Positions 54,245-62,084 of a stretch of 64,000 nucleotides of DNA are shown here, piece after piece. A program made the translations under genes and the position numbers. Source of the stretch: Paenibacillaceae bacterium GAS479. Its GTDB lineage: Bacteria; Bacillota; Bacilli; Paenibacillales; Paenibacillaceae. The notes beneath the pieces were generated by a model. That model saw only the letters and a list, made by a program, of their open reading frames with translations. It was not told where the DNA came from and did no database searches. Location of the stretch: assembly GCA_900105225.1 (NCBI GenBank), contig LT629764.1:3241501-3305500 (forward strand). Direction: 5' to 3'. Positions within the stretch are counted from its first letter, which is position 1; each line of letters opens with the position of its first letter.

Positions 54245-55267
54245 GTGAAAATTTTGCTGGTTGAGGACGAAGAAGCCATTCGTGGTTTTGTGCGGATAAA
54301 TCTGAAGCGCTCGGATATGGAACCGATGGAAGCAAGCAGCGGCGAGCAGGCGCTGCAGCTTGTTGCGCAGCATGGGCCGCCGGATATTGCCTTGCTGGAC
54401 ATCATGCTTCCTGGCATATCCGGACTAGAAGTTTGTTCGGCTTTGCGCGAGGCATACCCGACGATGGGAATCATTATGCTGACGGCGAAGTCGCAGGAAC
54501 AAGACAAGATCCAAGGGCTGGAGCTTGGAGCGGATGACTATGTTCAGAAGCCATTCAGCCCTGGCGAGCTGATGGCTCGAATCCGCTCACTAGCCAGACG
54601 GATGCGCTTGCCGGACCCGGCCGATCCCGATGCTGCCACAGCAAGTTCAGTAGAAACCAACGGCGAGTTGGAGCCCAATGTCGGAGCTGTTGCTGCAAGT
54701 CCAGTAGAAACCAACAACGAGCGGGAGTACAGTGCTGGAGCTCTTCAAGAGCCGGCCGGCCCTAACAATGGCCGCTTTATTCCTTTGCCGGAATTGTGCT
54801 CCGCTAAAGCTGCTGGCAGCCATGAATCCGCGTTACTGCCCGGTGATGAGGCTCTTCAGGTTGCGGATCAGCACCCGCAGTCTGCCGCAGTGCAGACAAG
54901 CTCAGATAGTTCTACTTCGGCAGATGATTATAAGTCTGAGCCCGTACCACCGCATGATATCCGGTATTATGGGGCGTTCAGCCTGTCCGACTCCGAGCGC
55001 AGATTTTGGAAAAATGATGGGGAGATCCTCTTGACCCCGACAGAATGGTCACTCGTGAAGCTTTTGTTAGACCGGTATGGACAAAGTGTAAGTCGCGATG
55101 AGATTTTGACCGAGGTATGGGGCCGTTATTACGCCGGAGACCTCAAAGTAGTCGACGTTAATATCCGTCGGATCCGACAGAAGGTAGAGGCTGATCCATC
55201 AGAGCCGGTCATAATTGAGACGGTATGGGGCTTCGGTTACCGATGGTATAGAGGCGCGGCGCGATGA
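54245..55267 (+). CDS. OmpR/PhoB-family response regulator with an extended linker
   Basis: The receiver domain (1-120) has the acidic pair E7-D8 (LLVEDEE), phospho-acceptor D52 (IALLDIMLPG), Thr in IIMLTAKS and Lys in VQKPFSPGEL. The C-terminal winged helix (about 245-340) has LTPTEWSLVKLLLDRYGQSVSRDEILTEVWG and VDVNIRRIRQKVE. Between them is a roughly 115-residue linker, Ala/Ser/Glu/Pro-rich and partly duplicated; normal linkers have 5-20 residues. The start is GTG at 54245 behind GGGAGGGGAAGG. It overlaps the kinase gene by 4 bp. The target genes are unknown. Confidence 0.93.
   Translation: MKILLVEDEEAIRGFVRINLKRSDMEPMEASSGEQALQLVAQHGPPDIALLDIMLPGISGLEVCSALREAYPTMGIIMLTAKSQEQDKIQGLELGADDYVQKPFSPGELMARIRSLARRMRLPDPADPDAATASSVETNGELEPNVGAVAASPVETNNEREYSAGALQEPAGPNNGRFIPLPELCSAKAAGSHESALLPGDEALQVADQHPQSAAVQTSSDSSTSADDYKSEPVPPHDIRYYGAFSLSDSERRFWKNDGEILLTPTEWSLVKLLLDRYGQSVSRDEILTEVWGRYYAGDLKVVDVNIRRIRQKVEADPSEPVIIETVWGFGYRWYRGAAR
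54641..54748 (+). repeat. 54-bp in-frame duplication in the response-regulator linker
   Basis: Units at 54641-54694 and 54695-54748 both begin GCAAGT..AGTAGAAACCAAC and encode A-S-x-V-E-T-N blocks. They account for about a third of the extra linker. Confidence 0.85.
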
Positions 55268-56673
55268 AGAGTCTCAGGACCAAGATGGTATTCAGTTATT
55301 TGCTGCTCATCATGCTGACCGTAATTGTGCTTGGAGGCATGTTTTTAACTCTGATCTTGAACTACTACTACGGAAGCGCCTCTAGCGCCATGAAGCAGCG
55401 TGTGGTGACCTCGATGTCGCTGCATGCGCGGTCGATGCAGTGGATGGGGCTTAATGAGCGAGCCAGCTACATGCTGCAAAATATGGTCGAATCGAACGCT
55501 CGCATCCAATTGCTGCAGCCGGACGGCCGCATGATTATGGATTCGGACGGCTTCAGTGACAGCCGCACGATCCGCACGCCGGATGTCGTCAACGCCGCGG
55601 AGGGCGATTCTGCTGCCTGGTACGGTAATGACGATGCTACCGGAGAGAGCATTGTAGCTGCTTCTGCCCCTCTATTTCGTGAAGGCCGTATCATTTCGAT
55701 TATTCGCTATTCAGCCTCGCTGAAGGAAGTCGACAAAATGGTAGCTTTACTGGTTCGCTTTACGCTGATCACGGCGGCCGCTGTCATCCTGCTGTTCCTA
55801 ATGCTTAGCATGTGGATGGCGAATCGAATCGTGCGGCCGCTTAGAGATCTGACCCGTCGAGCGAAGCATATGGCGGATGGGGACTGGGAGCGAGGGATGA
55901 GCGGCTCTGGCGGGCGGGACGAGATCGGACAGTTGTCCGATACGCTGCATACGCTAGCTGTGGAGCTCAATAAACGCGAGAAGCTCAAAAACGATTTTAT
56001 TTCCTCCGTGTCGCATGAGCTGCGTACTCCGCTAACTGCGATCAAGGGATGGAGCGAAACGCTTGCGTCCCCCGAATCGCGGCAGGAGGAAGTTCAAGAG
56101 GGGCTAGGCATTATTTCACGGGAAACCGAGAGGCTGACGGGGCTTGTTGAGGATCTGCTCGATTTCTCCAAGCTCAGTTCCGGTAGCATGGACCTTCATC
56201 TGGAGGAGCTGGATCTCAACTTGCCGGTGCGTGAATGCGTGACACAGCAGATGGTGCGCCAGGAAGAGACAAGCGTTCGCCTGCTGAGCTTCCTGGAGCC
56301 GGAACCGCTGCTTGTGATGGGTGACCCAAATCGGCTGCGTCAGGTGCTTATTAACTTGATTGATAATGCCTTTAAGTTCACTCCTGAGGGTGGAGCGGTG
56401 CGCGTCAGTGCTTCAAGGGAAGGAAATCATGCGGTGCTTATCGTGGCCGATAATGGCGTCGGCATCGCTCCCGAAGATTTGCCCCATGTGACGGAGAAGT
56501 TTTATAAAGGCGGCCTCTCCCGTTCAGGAAGCGGGCTTGGCCTCGCCATTTGCAAGGAGATCGTGGAGCTGCATGGAGGTTCTCTTCAGTTGGATAGCGA
56601 GCCGGGGGTAGGCACTACTGTTATGTTGCGCTTTCCCGTATTGGTCCAGCACCAAGAAGAAGCCGAGAGCTGA
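55264..56673 (+). CDS. Sensor histidine kinase (HAMP-HisKA-HATPase)
   Basis: The 469-residue protein has a first membrane helix (about 9-31), an extracytoplasmic sensor region of about 125 residues with a PAS-like RIQLLQPDGRMIMDSDG, a second helix (about 162-182), a HAMP domain, the phospho-acceptor His of SSVSHELRTPLTAIKGW near 250, and an ATPase domain with N-box NLIDNAFKF, G1 DNGVGIAPED and G2 GSGLGLAI. It is translated from an ATG that overlaps the response-regulator stop (ATGA). The signal is unknown; the layout resembles PhoR/WalK-type kinases that respond to envelope conditions. Confidence 0.94.
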   Translation: MKSLRTKMVFSYLLLIMLTVIVLGGMFLTLILNYYYGSASSAMKQRVVTSMSLHARSMQWMGLNERASYMLQNMVESNARIQLLQPDGRMIMDSDGFSDSRTIRTPDVVNAAEGDSAAWYGNDDATGESIVAASAPLFREGRIISIIRYSASLKEVDKMVALLVRFTLITAAAVILLFLMLSMWMANRIVRPLRDLTRRAKHMADGDWERGMSGSGGRDEIGQLSDTLHTLAVELNKREKLKNDFISSVSHELRTPLTAIKGWSETLASPESRQEEVQEGLGIISRETERLTGLVEDLLDFSKLSSGSMDLHLEELDLNLPVRECVTQQMVRQEETSVRLLSFLEPEPLLVMGDPNRLRQVLINLIDNAFKFTPEGGAVRVSASREGNHAVLIVADNGVGIAPEDLPHVTEKFYKGGLSRSGSGLGLAICKEIVELHGGSLQLDSEPGVGTTVMLRFPVLVQHQEEAES

Positions 56674-56684
56674 TAGGACCATTT

Positions 56685-56804
56685 TTATTCCTTGTAGAAC
56701 AAAGACTTGCGATTGACGAATACGAACAGACAGGCCGCCAGCAGGGCGGCTGACACGGACAGCGATACCCAGTGACGGGTGATCCAATCCACAATAACTG
56801 GCAT
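56685..56804 (-). CDS. Small single-pass membrane protein (39 residues), function unknown
   Basis: ATG at 56802-56804 on the minus strand is preceded by a perfect AAGGAGG 8 nt upstream. The peptide starts MPVIVDWITRHW, has one membrane helix (VSLSVSAALLAACLFVFV) and ends NRKSLFYKE. The gene converges on the kinase gene, ending 12 nt past its stop. The strong ribosome binding site and clean hydrophobic-then-basic layout support translation. I do not recognise a family. Confidence 0.6.
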   Translation of the reverse strand: MPVIVDWITRHWVSLSVSAALLAACLFVFVNRKSLFYKE

Positions 56805-56930
56805 GATGTGAACCTCCTTGCTCACTTTGATGGATTTGGTATTAGAGTAACTCAAAAGAAGCTGTTCCATTCGGAGACGATAGGAAAGCACTATAGCCGA
56901 AGCAAAAGCCAAAGCTCGATAAGAAGCGTG

Positions 56931-56975
56931 AAATCGCGAACTGTCCTTAAACTCCTAAGGCAGCTCGCGATTTTT
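56931..56975 (+). terminator. Rho-independent-type terminator between the kinase and hydrolase genes
   Basis: AAATCGCGA (56931-56939) pairs with TCGCGATTT (56965-56973), with inner CTG/CAG and CCTTA/TAAGG pairs; TTTTT ends the stem. It lies 258 nt after the kinase stop. The rest of 56805-57147 holds only an A/T-rich stretch; TTGACA at 57017-57022 is a possible -35 for the hydrolase gene, without a good -10 partner. Confidence 0.65.
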
Positions 56976-57097
56976 CATTATTGCGCTTGCCCGGCGATTA
57001 GATGGGCTGATGGAGATTGACAACAGGTTGTGGTGGATGATAAGCTGAGTTTAACTTATAACACACTAAATTGGTCGGAATAATTATATATAAAAAC

Positions 57098-57125
57098 AAC
57101 TCTTTCGCCGTATAGCAAAAGAGTT
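57098..57125 (+). other. Hairpin directly upstream of the hydrolase ribosome binding site
   Basis: AACTCTTT (57098-57105) pairs with AAAGAGTT (57118-57125), and AGGAG follows at once. It may limit or protect the ribosome binding site; this is inference from position only. Confidence 0.4.
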
Positions 57126-57147
57126 AGGAGAAAGGGATGCTGAAACT

Positions 57148-57969
57148 ATGGAAAAACAGCTGATCCTGCGTCATAAGGAACTCGAGCTCACAGCAACGCT
57201 GCATTATCCCGCTGCTTCTGCGGCAGCTTCGGAGGAGCGCCAGCCGGTCATTGTCATCTGCCACGGCTTTATCGGCAGCCGCATCGGGGTTGATCGGCTT
57301 TTCGTGAAGACGGCTCGGGCACTTGCCGCGGGAGGCTCATTTGTGCTTCGCTTTGACTATGGCGGCTGTGGCGAAAGCTCGGGCAGCTACGGCGCCCTTG
57401 GCTTCGATTCCATGATCGAACAAACGCGTACCGCCCTTGATTATGTCCTGTCGATGGATTGCGTCGATCCGCAGCGGGTAACGCTGCTCGGACATAGCCT
57501 TGGTGGAGCGGTGGCTCTGCATACTGCTGCCAAGGATAAACGGGTGAACCGGCTCATTCTCTGGTCCGCTGTCGGGTACCCTTTCAACGATATTGTGCGC
57601 ATTGTCGGCCGCGGCGGTTATGACGAGGCTGTCCTGAAAGGGTCTACCGACCATGCAGGCTACACGCTTGAGCCGACCTTTTTCCATTCCCTGCAGCAGC
57701 ATCAGCCCTTCCAGGCCGCAGTCCGTTTCAGCGGGGATGTGCTGTTGGTGCACGGCACTAGCGACGATGTGATCCCGGCTGATTACAGCTTCCTGTATCA
57801 AAAGATGTTCTGGACGCGCGGGGATGGCCTGTGCGATAAGGAAATCATTTTCCAGGCGGATCATACCTACTCCACACGCACCCATCAGGAGGAGGCAATC
57901 CGTGTAAGCGCAGATTGGCTGTCCAGATTGGAAAAGCGTCATGAGCAATGGCTAGATTGGAGCATCTGA
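57148..57969 (+). CDS. Alpha/beta hydrolase
   Basis: The 273-residue protein has the esterase/lipase-like alpha/beta hydrolase fold: VIVICHGFIGSRIG (oxyanion region), LRFDYGGCGESSG, the nucleophile elbow LLGHSLGGAVALH (Ser near residue 117), the acid VHGTSDDVIP near 205 and the catalytic His in ADHTYSTR near 238. It has no signal peptide, so it is cytoplasmic. It resembles the cinnamoyl-esterase/YtmA-like group, but the substrate cannot be told. The ATG at 57148 follows TTAGGAGAAAGGG. The gene converges with the ger operon. Confidence 0.9.
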   Translation: MEKQLILRHKELELTATLHYPAASAAASEERQPVIVICHGFIGSRIGVDRLFVKTARALAAGGSFVLRFDYGGCGESSGSYGALGFDSMIEQTRTALDYVLSMDCVDPQRVTLLGHSLGGAVALHTAAKDKRVNRLILWSAVGYPFNDIVRIVGRGGYDEAVLKGSTDHAGYTLEPTFFHSLQQHQPFQAAVRFSGDVLLVHGTSDDVIPADYSFLYQKMFWTRGDGLCDKEIIFQADHTYSTRTHQEEAIRVSADWLSRLEKRHEQWLDWSI

Positions 57970-57982
57970 TGGACAGTGGCCG

Positions 57983-59137
57983 TCAAGGTTTATACTTTCC
58001 AGGAATTTGCATATCAACCGTTACTCGGATCTGTCCAAGAGAATCCTCCTTCAGAATAAAGCGATTCCCTTTGGCAGTTCGTTTGGACCAATCCCTATAA
58101 TTTTTACGATAGTAAATTTCAGTGAACTGGTAGACATCCACTTTTTTGTCCAATGCATTTCTAAATGTGGTGCGAATCTGAGCCTCGATTATTTTAGCGG
58201 CAGCCTGTCCTGCCTCTTTTAGAGGCGTTACATCCTGGCGGAAAGACATTACGGCTTTTGTATGAATATCGACATCGAACACGGGATCGTTGCTTGCATT
58301 CATACGATATCGAACCTTCACTTTTGTACGGTTGAAAGTTGCGGTTCCGAAGTGTTTCCCTGCTTCTTGTACGTTTAAGTCCCATTTCCTCATGGTCGGA
58401 TTCATCCAAGGCCAGCCCACAAGCTGATCTCGGCTCAAGCTGCCTTTATACTCCCCATTTTGTAAAAAGTGAGCGCCCGTAATGTCCATCTTAGGACTAT
58501 CCTTGAAATCCATTTTCCAGGTCGATTTGTCAACGCTGATCTCAGGAACGTAATCAGACATTGCAGGATGGTTCATCTCTCTAATTAGCTTGAATAAGTA
58601 TACAGGCTCAATTGCCGATCGCTGCCTATAGACGTTCTCGGGGGAATGCAGCAGCGAGGATGTATTCGAACTATTAAAAAATGCTTTCGTAATGAACACT
58701 TCATTAAGCGGCAAATTCGTCCCGTATACCCAAATATTGAGACGTAGTTCGGGATATTCCGCGAGCAGCTGGGACATATCGTTGCGTGATATTTTTTTTA
58801 GCGCTCTGGGGGACATCAAGATCGACGTCACATGGGAAAAATCCAACCTCTCCTGTGAAGTATTCAATAACTGATCGGTTGCTTCATCGAGGGTTTTACC
58901 GCGACTTTCTCCTGTCCAGATGGGGGTTTTATTGTTTGCGATATTGCCGGATTCACTTTTGGCCTCGTTGGAAAAATCCAGTATCTGAACATGAATGATA
59001 TATTCCCCGTCTCGATAATCAAATCCGATTGCTTTCACATAGATTCTGTTTGTCCTTAATTCATTACAGCCGCTTAAAATCAGTACAATGAGCGCCATGG
59101 CTATTCCGCATACGCTTCGGAGGTAGAACGGCCTCAT
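57983..59137 (-). CDS. Ger(x)C-family spore germination lipoprotein (GerC subunit)
   Basis: The lipoprotein subunit of a nutrient germinant receptor in the spore inner membrane. The 384-residue protein has a lipoprotein signal with lipobox L-S-G-C (ALIVLILSGCNEL), then the Ger(x)C blocks RIYVKAIGFDYRDGEYIIHVQILDFSN, LDFSHVTSILMS and a C-terminal domain with KIIEAQIRTTFRNALDKKVDVYQF. It overlaps the gerA-like gene by 4 bp, with AGGAG 9 nt before the ATG. It is the last gene of the B-A-C operon. Confidence 0.92.
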   Translation of the reverse strand: MRPFYLRSVCGIAMALIVLILSGCNELRTNRIYVKAIGFDYRDGEYIIHVQILDFSNEAKSESGNIANNKTPIWTGESRGKTLDEATDQLLNTSQERLDFSHVTSILMSPRALKKISRNDMSQLLAEYPELRLNIWVYGTNLPLNEVFITKAFFNSSNTSSLLHSPENVYRQRSAIEPVYLFKLIREMNHPAMSDYVPEISVDKSTWKMDFKDSPKMDITGAHFLQNGEYKGSLSRDQLVGWPWMNPTMRKWDLNVQEAGKHFGTATFNRTKVKVRYRMNASNDPVFDVDIHTKAVMSFRQDVTPLKEAGQAAAKIIEAQIRTTFRNALDKKVDVYQFTEIYYRKNYRDWSKRTAKGNRFILKEDSLGQIRVTVDMQIPGKYKP

Positions 59138-60789
59138 TTCAGCGGCTCCTGTGGATGCAGAGCTTTAGGCTTTTTCGGCGTTTTCCGAAAAGTTTCGATA
59201 AACAGACCGGATAAAATATCCTTGATCTGCAGAGGTGCAATTGGCGCCAGGTATGGCACGCCAAAAGACTCGATGCGAGTGACATAGACAAGGACGCTGA
59301 TGACAGCCAGCATGAAGCCGAATATGCCAAGCTGTGAGCAGACAAAAAAGGTATAGAAGCGAACGAGTGTCACTGCGCCGATAAGACTCTGATTGACCAA
59401 AGTCGAGCCAGCGACAAAGGTCATTGCCGATATGACAATCATGGTCGGTGAGATGAGGCCGGCACGGACGGCCGCATCGCCAATGACCAGGCCGCCGACT
59501 ACGGTCAGCGTCTGGCCAATCGATCCGGGAAGCCGCGCCCCGGCTTCCCGGAAGATCTCGATCAACAGCAGCACGAGGAACATTTCCTGTTCCATGCTAA
59601 GGGGCAGTCCTTGCCGCGAATTGAGAATCGTAGCCAGCAGGCTGAATGGAATCTGATCGACATGAAAAACACTGAGAGCGATATACAAACCAGGCAAAAA
59701 GCAAGATATTATCAGGCTTATATAACGAAGTATCCGCGAAAAGTTAACGAATATATAACTCTGTTGCGCATCTTCAGCAGACTTCATCAATAAGAACAAG
59801 TTGACTGGCGCAATGATTGCTGTTGGGTTCCCATCGAGTAAAATAACAACCCTTCCGGAATTCAAGCATTGCACCGCGAAATCGGGCCTGCCGGTATAAG
59901 TGCTGCGTGGCAGCAGGGACCAAGGTTTGTTGGCGAGCAGATCCTCGAGATGACGTGTAGAAATAATGTCTTCAGCATCGATGTTTAGCAATCGATCTCG
60001 GATCCGATTCACGAGCTGAGGCTCTGCGATATCTGCATCATACATAAGAGCTACTTTCGTCGCGGAGTGGCTGCCGATGCTGTACTCCTCGCAGCATAAC
60101 CCTGGGCTGCGCAGGCGATAGCGAATTAAGGCAGCGTTGACCTGCATCTGCTCCACGAAGCCGTCCTTTGGTCCACGTACGGAAACTTCTGTCGCGGCTT
60201 CAGAGGGATTGCGTCCAGGCACCGCACCGGAGGAGATCGAACAAGCTATGTTTTGATCTACGTGAATCAGGACTGCATTTCCTTCAAAAATCAACCTGAC
60301 TATATATTGGCGCCAGGTCATCTGAGGATGATTAACAAGAGGTTTTGGGAGCCTTAATTCCTGCCAGGCTCCTGCAGTGCTCGTGCTTTGTCCTGGTGTT
60401 TCGAACGTAAGCTGAGCCGATAGACTGGAGCGAGACTGCGGCAGAATGACTTCATGCAGCAGCGTGAAGTCGGTCATTGAGCCACAAAATAGGAGGATTT
60501 TAGCTCCATCACCGGAATCGGTAGCAGGCTGTGGCTGATTTTCTTCTACACTTGTGTGGGAAGGGGCTGCATCAGCAATTTCATCACCTGCTGCGGACGG
60601 GCTTTGGTTGTCCATAGTTCCTTCGGATTTGATTTCAACCAAAGAAACATCATCGCTTTTGGCGAACCATTCCTTCAGCTGCGCAAGGCTGGGCAGCGGC
60701 TCATGGCTCGAATGCTGGGATCGGGCAGTTGAACCAGAGGCATCGGCCATGGCCGCAGAAGAATGGTTTGAATTAGGGTTAGGTTTCAT
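59134..60789 (-). CDS. GerA-family spore germination protein (GerA subunit) with low-complexity insertion
   Basis: GerA subunits form the germinant receptor core and probably an ion channel. The 551-residue protein has an N-terminal soluble domain and a C-terminal membrane domain with about five helices (LIISCFLPGLYIALSVFHVDQIP, RLPGSIGQTLTVVGGLVIGDAAV, IVISAMTFVAGST). In the N-terminal domain, about 40 Ser/Pro/Glu/Asp residues (57-95) split two conserved strands: KSDDVSLVEIK before and AKILLFCGSMTDFTLL after. The first 30 residues are also Ser/Asn-rich. The stop overlaps the GerC start and its ATG overlaps the GerB stop. Confidence 0.93.
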   Translation of the reverse strand: MKPNPNSNHSSAAMADASGSTARSQHSSHEPLPSLAQLKEWFAKSDDVSLVEIKSEGTMDNQSPSAAGDEIADAAPSHTSVEENQPQPATDSGDGAKILLFCGSMTDFTLLHEVILPQSRSSLSAQLTFETPGQSTSTAGAWQELRLPKPLVNHPQMTWRQYIVRLIFEGNAVLIHVDQNIACSISSGAVPGRNPSEAATEVSVRGPKDGFVEQMQVNAALIRYRLRSPGLCCEEYSIGSHSATKVALMYDADIAEPQLVNRIRDRLLNIDAEDIISTRHLEDLLANKPWSLLPRSTYTGRPDFAVQCLNSGRVVILLDGNPTAIIAPVNLFLLMKSAEDAQQSYIFVNFSRILRYISLIISCFLPGLYIALSVFHVDQIPFSLLATILNSRQGLPLSMEQEMFLVLLLIEIFREAGARLPGSIGQTLTVVGGLVIGDAAVRAGLISPTMIVISAMTFVAGSTLVNQSLIGAVTLVRFYTFFVCSQLGIFGFMLAVISVLVYVTRIESFGVPYLAPIAPLQIKDILSGLFIETFRKTPKKPKALHPQEPLK

Positions 60790-61889
60790 GTTTCAGCAGT
60801 CTCCTTCGAGTTTTGTGCTGGGGGTCTCCATCGGAGCATAAAAGCCAAGATTGCCGTCACTAAAGGCACCATTACAACGAATACGGGATACTGGAATTGG
60901 AAAAGAAATGCAATCAGAGTGGAGTCGGATATGGGCAAGCTGGAAATCGAGGCCACGGCCAATGCGATCAGTGCCATAAAGATACCTCTGGATTTTGGAC
61001 TTCGGAAGCCGGCTAGGCTAGTCATGATATAGAATTGGAGCGAAAGGCGGGCAAAGCTGCTAGCCGTCCTCTGTACGATAGCAAACAAGTCGATGTGTTC
61101 AATCGAATCTCCAAGAGAGGTAATTCTCCAGATTTCCAAAATAGGACCGCGCAGCTTTGTAGCTTGATCAGGTCCAAACATCGCTACGCTCAGAACGACG
61201 GGAATGAGCTCAAGCCAGGTAAGATACAGCACGAGTATGAAGGGCTGCCACCATTTAAAACTTCCCTTTACTTCTTGCTGCAGCCAAATGAGCAGCCAAA
61301 TCTCAGTCAAACCGGCTGCAGCCAATAAGGCTCCGTTAATAGCGGGCTGGTAGCCATGTTCGAGCACGGGCAGCAGCATGCGAAAATCGACATGATTTCG
61401 ATTAAGCCCCACCAGCAAAACATCGAGAATCGAACCAATCGGAATTAGGATGATAGAGGTATAAGCTATGGAGCGCAAGCCTGAATACGCGGTCCAGACG
61501 CATAGAAGAGTAGTAGCGAATATAATGACCCAGAGTGGAGTTTGGTTCATGTAGCTCCGCACTGCGATATGGCCAGTCTCCCAAGAGGCAGTAGTTGCTT
61601 GTACTAGAAGCATTAAAATGACGGGTAGGCGGATCAACCAGGAGACAGGTCGGTTGAATTGGGTACTCAGCCATTTTTGCAGGGAAGCCCCGTTCAGCTT
61701 GCGGATAACGTACCATAGTCCAATGGACCAGATTAGCACAAAGGGGAGGGCAATTAGCACCGATAGCCATGCATCGCCGTCGGCTTTTGATAGAAGATAA
61801 GGCGGAACGAGAACATTGGCGACCCCGCCGCTGGCGAGCGTAACGGATATGATGCAGGCCCAGACTCCAATGGTAGACGAGGTTCGCAT
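60786..61889 (-). CDS. GerB-family spore germination permease (GerB subunit)
   Basis: The membrane subunit that binds the germinant, related to amino-acid/polyamine/organocation transporters. The 367-residue protein has ten predicted helices, starting STIGVWACIISVTLASGGVANVLVPPYLL. The open frame extends to 62006, but the ATG at 61889 has AAAGGAG 9-10 nt upstream and matches the family start. It is the first gene of the operon, an unusual B-A-C order; Bacillus gerA operons run A-B-C. A sigma-G-like promoter lies 66-95 nt upstream. Confidence 0.9.
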   Translation of the reverse strand: MRTSSTIGVWACIISVTLASGGVANVLVPPYLLSKADGDAWLSVLIALPFVLIWSIGLWYVIRKLNGASLQKWLSTQFNRPVSWLIRLPVILMLLVQATTASWETGHIAVRSYMNQTPLWVIIFATTLLCVWTAYSGLRSIAYTSIILIPIGSILDVLLVGLNRNHVDFRMLLPVLEHGYQPAINGALLAAAGLTEIWLLIWLQQEVKGSFKWWQPFILVLYLTWLELIPVVLSVAMFGPDQATKLRGPILEIWRITSLGDSIEHIDLFAIVQRTASSFARLSLQFYIMTSLAGFRSPKSRGIFMALIALAVASISSLPISDSTLIAFLFQFQYPVFVVMVPLVTAILAFMLRWRPPAQNSKETAET

Positions 61890-61954
61890 GCCGAAAAAGC
61901 TCCTTTCTTGCCTGATTTCCAGCACAGGGATCGTTCCTGCTTTTGGCATGCACG

Positions 61955-61984
61955 TAGTATGAGCTGCTTTTGGAATCATTATCC
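61955..61984 (-). promoter_or_regulatory. Candidate sigma-G promoter of the ger operon
   Basis: On the minus strand, GGATA (61984-61980) and CATACTA (61961-61955) are separated by 18 bp. The Bacillus sigma-G consensus is G-H-A-T-R, 18 bp, C-A-T-W-H-T-A; the only mismatch is the second base of the -35. Forespore expression is what a germinant receptor needs. The site is 66-95 nt before the ATG. Confidence 0.5.
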
Positions 61985-62084
61985 GTCTGAGGAAAATTAG
62001 GGACACACTTGCGGAAGAGGCATCTCGGCAAAAATAGTTTCCATATGCTGTCCCCTAGTCTATGATGAAGTAGGGTGAGGACAA

